From an uncultured Lysobacteraceae bacterium (GTDB taxonomy: Bacteria; Pseudomonadota; Gammaproteobacteria; Xanthomonadales; Rhodanobacteraceae), in NCBI GenBank assembly GCA_946482585.1, contig CAMLSI010000194.1:1-9435 (forward strand): a stretch of 9,435 bases of DNA. Direction: 5' to 3'. The first letter of the stretch is position 1. The number at the start of each line of letters is the position of its first letter. Shown piece after piece: positions 1 through 6,256 of the stretch. The notes under the pieces are model-generated. The model did not search any database. It worked only from the letters and a program-made list of their open reading frames with translations, and was not told where the DNA came from. The translations under genes and the position numbers were made by a program.

Positions 1-224
1 TGAGCAGGCATGCGTGCACCGCCAGCACGATATTCAACTGACCGGATTTCGCTATTCGGATCATCGATCGCGAGGCGCAGTTCGATCGCGCCCGGCCCCG
101 AGACGGTCGAGCCGTTAGTTGGATACTGAAACGATACCGAAACCGCGCTTGCTGCCGTGGAGTACAGAAACAGCAAAAAAAGACCGATGACGCCCACGCG
201 TCTCGGCCGTAACAAAATAGCCAT
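1..224 (-). CDS. N-terminal fragment of an exported Ig-like-domain protein (runs off left edge)
   Basis: An open minus-strand frame starts with ATG at 224-222 and stays open for 74 codons to the window edge. The N-terminus begins MAILLRPRRVGVIG, followed by a Leu/Phe-rich stretch and a small-residue site (S-T-A-A-S-A, cleavage near residue 27), a clear Sec signal peptide. The mature part starts VSVSFQYPTNGSTVSGPGAI and continues with ELRLAIDDPNSEIRSVEYRA. That P-x-N-G-x-x-V...I-x-L...D...I-x-x-V-E-Y pattern is typical of bacterial Ig-like domains, which often open large secreted or RHS/YD-repeat proteins and polysaccharide-active enzymes. The body of the protein lies outside the window, so its function is unknown. 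GGGGA close to the ATG is a poor, short-spaced Shine-Dalgarno match. A good sigma70-type promoter lies about 35 bp upstream, which supports this start. The frame is seen directly; the Ig-like call is from pattern recognition. Confidence 0.62.
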   Translation of the reverse strand, partial: MAILLRPRRVGVIGLFLLFLYSTAASAVSVSFQYPTNGSTVSGPGAIELRLAIDDPNSEIRSVEYRAGGARMPA

Positions 225-259
225 ATTCCCCAAAAATTCTGGCCAAAAAAAGACTGTCG

Positions 260-288
260 ATGCTAAAGGCCATTCTTGTATCGGTCAA
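260..288 (-). promoter_or_regulatory. Candidate sigma70 promoter for the left-edge exported protein
   Basis: On the minus strand, TTGACC (288-283, five of six matches to TTGACA) is followed by exactly 17 bases and then TAGCAT (265-260, four of six matches to TATAAT). Transcription would start near 253, giving an untranslated leader of about 28 bases before the ATG at 224. It is the best-matching promoter in the window. The assignment rests on sequence match and position only. Confidence 0.45.
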
Positions 289-380
289 TACGAGAGTGGC
301 TGTCCGCAGATCCCCGCAATTTGCGAATCGATCCAGGCGGGCTGGCAACTTCGTGAACGCACGCGCATGTAGCTATCTAA

Positions 381-416
381 GACCAAAAAGGCCCCGATAC
401 CGGGGCCTTTTTGGTC
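381..416 (-). terminator. Rho-independent terminator downstream of the 408-residue secreted protein gene
   Basis: A perfect 16-bp inverted repeat (left arm 381-396, right arm 401-416) encloses the four-base loop ATAC. The loop-proximal stem is GC-rich (GGCCCCG/CGGGGCC), and on either strand it runs into a TTTTT tract pairing with AAAAA. This is the classic form of an intrinsic terminator, and its symmetry lets it work in both directions. It begins 26 bases past the stop codon of the minus-strand gene ending at 443, which it most likely serves. It also insulates the next minus-strand gene starting at 224. Confidence 0.9.
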
Positions 417-442
417 AACGCGACAACAATCGTGGACTACTA

Positions 443-1669
443 CTACTCACAGGTAATTCCGTTTGTGTCAACCGTCCGAACCCATGTCTTTTCTCCCGTA
501 CCGACCGGAACCCCGGCGGCAGTTGTCGTACTCGAATAGCGAAATCGCATTTCGTAGCAAGTTGGGAAGGAGAACCGCACCGTACCCCATGTACTGGTCT
601 GAGTGCTAGAACCGAATTGCCCCGCGAACCCACCGTTGGCGTGAAAGATCGTCGGCACGTCGATAGGGCCGCGCGTATCGCGCGCGATCGGCGATGCACC
701 GAACAGCCAGAACGGGCGACCGTCGGGTCCGTAGGTGAACCAGGCGAACGTGAACAGCACTTGTGTGCTGTTGTTCGGCAGGTCGAACACCTGCACGAGC
801 ATGCCTTCGCCCGAATGCGCTTCGTCGAACCAGTTGCCCGTCAGATAGCCCGTTATTGGGATGTTCGCGTATGCATCAGGGTAGGTTTGCGGGGTGGGAT
901 TGTATGTCGGGACAGTGATGTCCTGGCCTGGGTCGCCGTTGAAGAAATTGAGAAAGGTAAGCGTGAACTGGTTGTTGAAGTCCCAACGTGCCGTATCGGG
1001 ACTCGTCGTGGCGAAGTTTTCCAGCACGTATGTGCCGCTGTTGATAAGCGGCTCATCTGCGAAAATATGGGAAACCACGGTGTTTGGCTCGTCAGCAGCA
1101 CGCACGAGGAGTCGTCGCGCGCCTCCCTGGGTGAGACGCAGCCCCGGGAACAAAGGATACCGCCGGGCATTGCCTTCATTCGCGGGATCGCGATCGATTG
1201 CAAGGAGTGTCACCGAGTCGTAGAACTGCCCGCTACTGCTGCACGGAATGCGCCAGAGACGGACATTTACGATTTCCTCGAAGAAGCCGGGCAGCTGGGA
1301 ATCACGCGCGGCCAACAGGACCCTGAGTGACTGTGTGGGCGGATACAACGGGCCGCTGAATTGCTCGGGCAGAGGCCAGGCCAGACAGCTCGGCGCGTAG
1401 GTACGATAGCCGTTCGCGCGCGGCGTCAGCGCCTTGACGACCGGATCCGTCGCGCTCTTGGCGGCGTCGCGATTCGGTGCGGCTTTCAGAACGCCGTCCG
1501 ATTCGGCCAGCAGCGCGCGCGTGGCGGCGACCTCCTTGGCGGCATTCTCGCTGCGCTGCTGCGCGGCGGCTCCGTCGATGATTTTTTCCGCAGCGCCGGC
1601 GGCCGAGCCGAATATCGCGCCCGCCAACAGCAACAGGCCTGAAGCGGCCCCGAGTTTTAACTTGCGCAT
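443..1669 (-). CDS. Secreted protein of unknown function with a C-terminal G-x-W...SGEG...WFTY domain
   Basis: This 408-residue protein has a Sec signal peptide: a basic start (MRKLKLG), a Leu/Ala core and a cleavage site near A-A-G-A-A (about residue 26). Residues 28-80 are Ala-rich and probably helical. Residues 90-270 are unrecognised. Residues 274-325 carry GNWFDEAHSGEG and FAWFTYGPDGRPFWLFG, a domain type I associate with secreted proteins of Lysobacter/Dokdonella-like bacteria; its function is not established as far as I know. The mature chain has four cysteines (95, 143, 371, 407), which could form two disulfides. The start is well supported: GGGAGA precedes the ATG by eight bases, and the signal peptide begins at once. 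A perfect 14-bp palindrome lies about 30 bases upstream and a strong terminator follows. The gene appears monocistronic. The product is probably periplasmic or extracellular; no enzyme motif is visible. Confidence 0.85.
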   Translation of the reverse strand: MRKLKLGAASGLLLLAGAIFGSAAGAAEKIIDGAAAQQRSENAAKEVAATRALLAESDGVLKAAPNRDAAKSATDPVVKALTPRANGYRTYAPSCLAWPLPEQFSGPLYPPTQSLRVLLAARDSQLPGFFEEIVNVRLWRIPCSSSGQFYDSVTLLAIDRDPANEGNARRYPLFPGLRLTQGGARRLLVRAADEPNTVVSHIFADEPLINSGTYVLENFATTSPDTARWDFNNQFTLTFLNFFNGDPGQDITVPTYNPTPQTYPDAYANIPITGYLTGNWFDEAHSGEGMLVQVFDLPNNSTQVLFTFAWFTYGPDGRPFWLFGASPIARDTRGPIDVPTIFHANGGFAGQFGSSTQTSTWGTVRFSFPTCYEMRFRYSSTTTAAGVPVGTGEKTWVRTVDTNGITCE

Positions 1670-1698
1670 AACAGTTTTCTCCCTAAATCCGTGCGAGC

Positions 1699-1712
1699 CG
1701 CGAACGTTCGCG
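1699..1712. promoter_or_regulatory. 14-bp perfect palindrome upstream of the secreted-protein gene (possible operator)
   Basis: CGCGAACGTTCGCG reads identically on both strands. It lies 30 bases upstream of the ATG at 1669, in the 178-bp gap between this gene and the divergent tatD. Its position suits an operator or a small leader hairpin. No regulator can be assigned, and in GC-rich DNA palindromes built from CG steps can arise by chance. Confidence 0.3.
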
Positions 1713-1847
1713 AGAGTGTTGTGGAACGGATGAATTGCCGGTGAACTTTTTGACCAGGGGAGCGGTCGCGCTGCGGTCGACCGGAACCGCTACAGCGTCG
1801 CGCTGGCTTTCAGGATAATGGCCGGTCCTCGTTCGTGGCCACCCCGC

Positions 1848-2633
1848 ATGCAGCTCGTCGATATCGGCGCCAATCTGACCCACTCCTCGTTTCAGCACGA
1901 CCTCGACGCCGTACTCGCACGCGCACGCGCCAACGGCGTCGGCCAGCTCGTCGTCACCGGCGCGAGCCGCGACGGCAGCCCGCAGGCGCTCGCGCTGGCG
2001 CGGGCGCATCCGGGCCTGCTCTATGCGACCGCGGGCGTGCATCCGCATCACGCCGGAGAATACGACGGCGACTGCGACGCGCTACTGCGCGAACTCGTCG
2101 CAGCGCCCGAAGTGCGCGCGGTCGGCGAGACCGGCCTCGACTACTACCGCGACCTGTCGCCGCGGCCGACCCAGCAGTTCGCGTTCGAACAGCAATTGCA
2201 GATCGCGCTCGACTGCGGCAAGCCGCTGTTCCTGCACCAGCGCGACGCCCACGACGATTTCATGGCCATCCTGAAGCCGGTGCGCGACAAGCTCGCCGCC
2301 GTCGTCGTGCACTGCTTCACCGGTACGCGCGAGGAACTGTTCGACTATCTCGACGTCGACTGCCACGTCGGCATCACGGGCTGGATCTGCGACGAGCGCC
2401 GCGGCACGCATCTGCGCGAAATCGTCGGCAACATTCCACTGAACCGGCTCATGATCGAAACCGACAGCCCCTACCTGCTGCCGCGCAACGTGTCGCCGAT
2501 GCCGAGCCACCGCCGCAACGAGCCGATGTATCTCGCGCACATCTGCGCCGAGGTCGCGCGCGACCGCGGCGAAAGCCTCGAGACGACGGCGCAGGGCACC
2601 AGCAGCACCGCGCGCGCGTTCTTCGGGATCTGA
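1848..2633 (+). CDS. tatD: TatD family metal-dependent deoxyribonuclease (3'-5' exonuclease)
   Basis: TatD is a cytoplasmic TIM-barrel metalloenzyme that acts on single-stranded DNA/RNA and has been linked to repair of oxidative DNA damage. From the ATG at 1848 the product is 261 residues, against 260 for E. coli TatD, and begins MQLVDIGANLTHSSF, matching the E. coli start MFDIGVNLTSSQF. Family marks are AGVHPHH (62-68), GETGLDYY (93-100), FLHQRDAH (128-135), VHCFTGTREE (154-163), GWICDERRG (178-186) and IETDSPYLLPR (203-213). Likely metal/catalytic residues are E94, H130, H155 and D206. The WxCDERRG segment and the DIGxNL start, in place of a DxHxHxD start, point to TatD proper rather than YcfH or YjjV. 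An in-frame ATG at 1818 would add ten residues, but its AGGA is only two bases away and GATAAT at 1814-1819 looks like a -10 box. The 1848 start itself lacks a clear Shine-Dalgarno. The gene stands alone; 81 bases separate it from the next. Confidence 0.93.
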   Translation: MQLVDIGANLTHSSFQHDLDAVLARARANGVGQLVVTGASRDGSPQALALARAHPGLLYATAGVHPHHAGEYDGDCDALLRELVAAPEVRAVGETGLDYYRDLSPRPTQQFAFEQQLQIALDCGKPLFLHQRDAHDDFMAILKPVRDKLAAVVVHCFTGTREELFDYLDVDCHVGITGWICDERRGTHLREIVGNIPLNRLMIETDSPYLLPRNVSPMPSHRRNEPMYLAHICAEVARDRGESLETTAQGTSSTARAFFGI

Positions 2634-2714
2634 CCGCGGCGGCGGGAACCAAGCGTTACGCAACCGGTCAGACGCCTCTGGCATCTTAGGGTGCGCCCCC
2701 GCCGAGAACTTCCC

Positions 2715-3788
2715 ATGACCCGACCGACCCGCAGCCTGATCTGGATCGCCGGCTTCCTCGCCGCGATCGCCGTTCTGGCCAGCCTGCTCGCACCGCGCCT
2801 CGCGCATGCGTTCCTGGCCAATCCGTATTTCAACGGCGTGATCCTGCTCGTGCTGGTGGCCGGCATCGCGGTGAACCTGCGCCAGGTTCTCGCGCTGAAC
2901 CGCGACATCGACTGGATCGAGCACTACCGCCGCGCCAATCCCGAACGCCCCGCCGCGGGCAAGCCGCGCCTGCTCGCGCCGATGGCGCGCATGCTCGCCG
3001 GCCGCGAGCGCGGCAAGCTCGCCCTGAGCCCGAGCTCCATGCGAACGGTGCTCGATGGCGTCTATCTGCGCCTGGAGGAAGCGCGCGATCTCTCGCGCTA
3101 TCTGATCGGGCTCGCGATCTTTCTCGGCCTGCTCGGCACGTTCTGGGGTCTGCTCGGCACGATACGCGCGGTGTCGGACATCATCGGCTCGCTCGGCGTC
3201 GGCACCGACGCGGCCGCGATGTTCAGCGCACTCAAGGACAACCTGCGCGAACCGCTGGCCGGCATGTCGACGAGCTTCTCCACTTCGCTGTTCGGTCTCG
3301 CGAGCTCGCTGGTGCTCGGTTTTCTCGACCTGCAGGCCGGCCATGCGCAGAACCGCTTCTACAACGAAATGGAAGAGTGGCTCTCCACGGTGACCAAGCT
3401 GTCTTCGGGCAGCGGCATCGGCGTCGAAGCGGATACCTCGGTGCCAGCCTATGTGCAGGCGCTGCTCGAACAGACCGCCGACGGCCTGGAACGCATGCAG
3501 CGCGCGATCGTCGACAACGAACGCGAACGCCGCAACGCGAACGAACAGCTCGCCGAACTCAACACCCAGCTCGCGCGCCTGACCGAATTCCTCGGCCGCG
3601 ACGCCCGCGAGCGTCATGCGGCGACCGAAGTGCAGGAAGACCTGCGCGCCGCGCTGAAATCGATCGCGGGCCAGCATTCGGGCGGGCAGGCTCTTTCTGA
3701 CGAACTGCGCAGCGAATTCCGCCTGCTGTCGCGCACGATCGCGGCCGCGATGGACAACCCTCGCCACGCCGGCACCGAGCGTCGCTGA
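2715..3788 (+). CDS. MotA/TolQ/ExbB-type proton channel subunit with long cytoplasmic tail (ZorA-like architecture)
   Basis: This 357-residue inner-membrane protein is predicted to form the ring around a MotB-like partner and conduct ions. Hydrophobic segments lie at about 8-32, 40-58, 129-150 and 185-206. A soluble loop of about 70 residues separates the second and third. TM3 reads LGLLGTFWGLLGTI, the hallmark of the family, and TM4 contains GMSTSFSTSLFGLASSL. TM3 lacks the proline found in flagellar MotA and looks closer to TolQ/ExbB. After TM4, about 150 residues (207-357) form a charged helical tail, with likely coiled coil around 245-295 (ALLEQTADGLERMQRAIVDN). I chose ATG 2715, which has GAG seven to eight bases upstream; an in-frame GTG at 2691 would add eight residues without a Shine-Dalgarno. 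Two bases separate the stop from the next gene, so the two are almost certainly co-translated. It is neither flagellar MotA nor a standard TolQ, since no tolR, tolA, flagellar or TonB gene is nearby. Its physiological load is unknown. Confidence 0.88.
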   Translation: MTRPTRSLIWIAGFLAAIAVLASLLAPRLAHAFLANPYFNGVILLVLVAGIAVNLRQVLALNRDIDWIEHYRRANPERPAAGKPRLLAPMARMLAGRERGKLALSPSSMRTVLDGVYLRLEEARDLSRYLIGLAIFLGLLGTFWGLLGTIRAVSDIIGSLGVGTDAAAMFSALKDNLREPLAGMSTSFSTSLFGLASSLVLGFLDLQAGHAQNRFYNEMEEWLSTVTKLSSGSGIGVEADTSVPAYVQALLEQTADGLERMQRAIVDNERERRNANEQLAELNTQLARLTEFLGRDARERHAATEVQEDLRAALKSIAGQHSGGQALSDELRSEFRLLSRTIAAAMDNPRHAGTERR

Positions 3789-3790
3789 CC

Positions 3791-4876
3791 ATGCGCAGCC
3801 TCGCCGCCCGCCGCCGCGGCCTCGACATCTGGCCCGGCTTCGTCGATGCGCTCACGTCGCTGATCATGGTGCTCGTGTTCGTGCTGCTGCTGTTCGCGAT
3901 CGGCCAGTTCGTGCTGTCCGATTCGCTCGCCGGCAAGAACCGCGCGCTCGACGATCTGAACGCGCGCGTCGCACAGCTCGCGAAGACGCTGTCGCTGACC
4001 GAAGACGCGAAGCACCGGCTGGATGCACAGGTGAAAGAACTGTCGGTCTCGCTCGGCAGCGTGACCGGCGAACGCGATCAGGCGCGCACCGAACTGACCG
4101 CCGCGCAGGCCGAAGCGGCCCGCCTCAGCGCCGACATCGCCGCGCTCGCGCAGCTCAAGAGCCAGCTCGAGAGCGACATCGCACGACTCAGCGGCGAACT
4201 CGGCCAGAGTCAGACCGAAGTCGCGAAGGGCAAGGAACTGTCGGCGCAGCAGGTCGCGCAGATCGAGCTGCTGAACCGGCAGATGGCCGCACTGAATACG
4301 CAGCTCGCGCAGATCCAGGCTGCGCTCGACGTGGCCAACAAAGACATCAAGGCCAAGGACGTCAAACTCGCCGAGCTCGGCAAGGAGCTCAACCTCGCGC
4401 TCGCCAACCGCGTGGGCGAGCTCGAGCGCTATCGCTCGGAATTCTTCGGCCGCCTGCGCGCCGCGCTCGGCGACAGGCCCGACATCCGCATCGTCGGCGA
4501 TCGTTTCGTCGTGCCGACCGACATTCTGTTCGACACGGCGTCGGCCGAACTCGGGCCGACGGCGCAGGCGTCGATGGACAAGCTCGCCGAAACGGTCAAG
4601 CTCGTCGCCGCGGAGATTCCGTCGAATCTCGACTGGGTGCTGCGCATCGACGGCCATACCGACGCCCGGCCCATCCATACCGACCGCTTCCCGTCGAACT
4701 GGGAACTGTCGTCGGCGCGTGCGGTATCGATCGTGAAATACCTCGTCGTGCAAGGCATACCGGCGCATCGCCTCTCGGCCAACGGCTTCGGTCAGTTCCA
4801 GCCGCTCGATGCCGCGCAGACGCCCGACGCGTTCGCGCGCAACCGGCGCATCGAGATCCAATTGACGAATCGGTGA
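3791..4876 (+). CDS. MotB/OmpA-type peptidoglycan-binding partner with coiled-coil stalk (ZorB-like architecture)
   Basis: This 361-residue protein is predicted to be the axial, wall-anchored half of the channel made with the preceding gene product. A short Arg-rich cytoplasmic start leads into WPGFVDALTSLIMVLVFVLL (14-33) and one membrane helix ending near 43. D19 sits where MotB has its proton-accepting Asp (D32 in E. coli). Residues 46-225 are charged, with heptad-like Leu/Ala spacing and no Pro, forming a long periplasmic coiled coil. Residues 230-361 are an OmpA/MotB C-terminal domain: VPTDILFDTASAEL (241-254), IDGHTDARP (286-294), SNWELSSARAVSIV (302-315), LSANGFG (328-334) and ARNRRIEI (349-356), which carry the peptidoglycan-binding Asp/Arg residues. 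It starts two bases after the upstream stop without a strong Shine-Dalgarno, so translation is probably coupled. Flagellar MotB has a shorter linker, TolR and ExbD lack an OmpA domain, and Pal has no membrane helix, so none of these names fits. Confidence 0.9.
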   Translation: MRSLAARRRGLDIWPGFVDALTSLIMVLVFVLLLFAIGQFVLSDSLAGKNRALDDLNARVAQLAKTLSLTEDAKHRLDAQVKELSVSLGSVTGERDQARTELTAAQAEAARLSADIAALAQLKSQLESDIARLSGELGQSQTEVAKGKELSAQQVAQIELLNRQMAALNTQLAQIQAALDVANKDIKAKDVKLAELGKELNLALANRVGELERYRSEFFGRLRAALGDRPDIRIVGDRFVVPTDILFDTASAELGPTAQASMDKLAETVKLVAAEIPSNLDWVLRIDGHTDARPIHTDRFPSNWELSSARAVSIVKYLVVQGIPAHRLSANGFGQFQPLDAAQTPDAFARNRRIEIQLTNR

Positions 4877-4878
4877 CC

Positions 4879-4919
4879 GATCGGCGCGGCGGTCGTCGCG
4901 CCTGCGGCTCGCCGCGATC
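4879..4919. terminator. Possible hairpin between convergent genes
   Basis: The 42-base gap between the convergent stop codons (4876 on plus, 4919 on minus) is GC-rich and can fold. One option is GATCG...CGATC (4879-4883 with 4915-4919) continued by CGGCG...CGCCG (4887-4891 with 4910-4914). A second, exclusive option is a six-bp stem GGCGCG/CGCGCC (4883-4888 with 4897-4902). Neither has a T-tract, so intrinsic termination is doubtful. The position suits a terminator but the evidence is weak. Confidence 0.25.
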
Positions 4920-5443
4920 TAGGGTTTCTTCGCCTCGGGCTCGTACGCCGCCCAGCCGCCGAACTGCAGGCCGATGACCTGATCGACGGCGGGCGCGATC
5001 TTGTCGAACGCATGCGCGGAAGTACCGCTGACGCGATAAATCACGGTCGCCTCGGTGCCTTCGTCTTTCGGCGCGAGCGCGACGCTGAGCACGCCGCTGA
5101 CGGCCATGTCCTGCAGGGGTCCGAGCGCCGCATTGAGTCGGACCAGTTCGTTGCGCCGGAGCATGATGACGCGGCCGTGTTCCGCGCCGCCGTCTTTCCA
5201 GCGTTCGCAGAAGCAGCCGCCGAGCTTGAGTTCGAGGCTGAGATTGGCCGGATCGCCCGACCAGGTGTGCTCCTTCGGCCACCAGCGCGCCGGCTGCGCG
5301 AGCGTCGCCCAGGCTTGGGCCGGCGCCACGTTGAGCATGATCCGGTGCTCGACGATGAAGCCGTCGGGCGCCGATTGCTTGACCGCGGCTTGCGCCGTCG
5401 ACGCGGCGAGCAGAGCGAAGGCGACGCTGAGGTATGCACGCAT
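4919..5443 (-). CDS. Exported SRPBCC (START-like) domain protein
   Basis: This 174-residue protein has a clear Sec signal peptide (MRAYLSVAFALLAASTAQA, cleavage before A20), so the mature part should be periplasmic. It then shows an SRPBCC/AHSA1-like pattern: a first strand VEHRIMLNVAPAQAWATLAQ (31-50), a Trp-rich turn ARWWPKEHTWSG, then LSLELKLGGCFCERW. It ends with a long C-terminal helix containing DKIAPAVDQVIGLQFGG (147-163). SRPBCC folds bind lipids, hormones or other hydrophobic ligands in a deep cavity; no specific ligand can be assigned. The C-F-C pair is notable in an exported protein. The gene is last in a minus-strand series, 51 bases after the methyltransferase stop at 5495, and may be co-transcribed. 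Its Shine-Dalgarno is weak (GGA about seven to eight bases upstream), but the signal peptide at once after the ATG supports this start. Family membership is likely; the physiological role is unknown. Confidence 0.85.
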   Translation of the reverse strand: MRAYLSVAFALLAASTAQAAVKQSAPDGFIVEHRIMLNVAPAQAWATLAQPARWWPKEHTWSGDPANLSLELKLGGCFCERWKDGGAEHGRVIMLRRNELVRLNAALGPLQDMAVSGVLSVALAPKDEGTEATVIYRVSGTSAHAFDKIAPAVDQVIGLQFGGWAAYEPEAKKP

Positions 5444-5494
5444 GAGCGGTTCCGGTGTCGGTGAGGCCGCGCGATTATCGCGCGCACTGAACGG

Positions 5495-6241
5495 TCAGTC
5501 GCAACGGCCGACGCGCAGTGCGAGGTCCCAGCGCACGGCACGAACCTCGCTCGCATCGCCCCAGGCCGCAGCGAAACGCGCGGCGAGTTCATCGACGGGA
5601 TCGCTGCCGTTCGCCGTGATGTAGCGCTGCGTCGCCGACCATGAACGCAGGTAGGCGAGAAACGCGGCCAGGTCCCAGTGCGCGATGAGCTCGAACGGCG
5701 GCGGCGCGAACCGCGCGAACGGGAAGGCGAGCTCGGCGTAGCCCGATTCGACGAGACGGCGTTCCGGCGGCCAATAGCTGTCCAGCAGATCGACGTAGAG
5801 CGTCTGTTTCACCGCGTCGACGGCCGGGATCACGTGGCAGTCGGCATAGGTCCATTCGGCGATGATGCCGCCGGGACGCAGCACGCGCCGCACTTCCGCG
5901 TGGAAGGCGTCGAGGTCGAACCAGTGCAGCGCCTGCGCCACGGTGACGAGGTCGGCACTCGCATCCGCCAGCGTGGACTGCTCGGCGCGCTCGACGCGAT
6001 AGTCGAGATTCGACGCGGTTTCGGCCTCGGCGATCTGCGCCGCACTCGGGTCGGTCGCGATCACGCGCTCGAATTCGGCGGCGAGACCGAGGCTGGCCTG
6101 ACCCGTGCCGCAGCCCGCGTCCCAGGCCAGCGAGCGGGCCGGCGCCTGCGCGGCGAGCCAGGCGAACAGGGCCGGCGCATAGCGCGGGCGCGCCGCGCGG
6201 TAGATCGCCGATTGCGTGGAAAAGTGGTCCTTGAACGACAT
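5495..6241 (-). CDS. Class I SAM-dependent methyltransferase (Methyltransf_11 type), cytoplasmic
   Basis: This 248-residue soluble protein has a standard Rossmann methyltransferase core. Motif I is AWDAGCGTGQASLGLA (39-54). An acidic residue, D64 in VIATDPSAAQI, should bind the SAM ribose. The VAQALHWFDLDAF segment (101-113) follows strand 4, and the motif III region is VRRVLRPGGIIAEW (117-130). The opening FKDHFSTQSAIYRAARPRYA and the QALHWFD motif are typical of a broad family related to trans-aconitate-type and other small-molecule methyltransferases. The substrate cannot be predicted. A good Shine-Dalgarno (GGAG, seven bases from the ATG) fixes the start, and it lies in the 15-base gap after the rluE stop, so the gene is very likely in an operon with rluE. 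No signal peptide is present, unlike the lipoprotein methyltransferase two genes upstream. The fold call is strong; calling it a biosynthetic or housekeeping enzyme would be a guess. Confidence 0.9.
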   Translation of the reverse strand: MSFKDHFSTQSAIYRAARPRYAPALFAWLAAQAPARSLAWDAGCGTGQASLGLAAEFERVIATDPSAAQIAEAETASNLDYRVERAEQSTLADASADLVTVAQALHWFDLDAFHAEVRRVLRPGGIIAEWTYADCHVIPAVDAVKQTLYVDLLDSYWPPERRLVESGYAELAFPFARFAPPPFELIAHWDLAAFLAYLRSWSATQRYITANGSDPVDELAARFAAAWGDASEVRAVRWDLALRVGRCD

Positions 6242-6256
6242 GGCGATTCTCCGTCG

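Noticed and set aside
225..380. A tRNA or small RNA gene in the gap left of the terminator
   Set aside because: No cloverleaf, TTCGA arm or CCA-type end could be found. A promoter for the gene at 224 is all that is supported.
260..1330. A 356-codon plus-strand open frame
   Set aside because: It crosses the terminator at 381-416 and lies antisense to the 408-residue secreted protein, which has a signal peptide and Shine-Dalgarno.
2082..3767. A 561-codon minus-strand open frame
   Set aside because: It lies antisense to tatD and the MotA-like gene, is extremely rich in Arg/Ala/His/Glu, and matches no fold. It is an antisense shadow of GC-rich coding DNA.
3614..4861. A 415-codon minus-strand open frame
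   Set aside because: It is antisense to the MotB/OmpA-like gene. Its composition mirrors the coiled-coil codons on the other strand.
2715..4876. A complete Zorya anti-phage defence system
   Set aside because: Only the ZorA/ZorB-like motor architecture is present. No helicase, nuclease or ZorC/ZorE-like gene lies within several kilobases; the flanks are tatD and an SRPBCC gene. The ZorA-like tail is also much shorter than I would expect for true ZorA.
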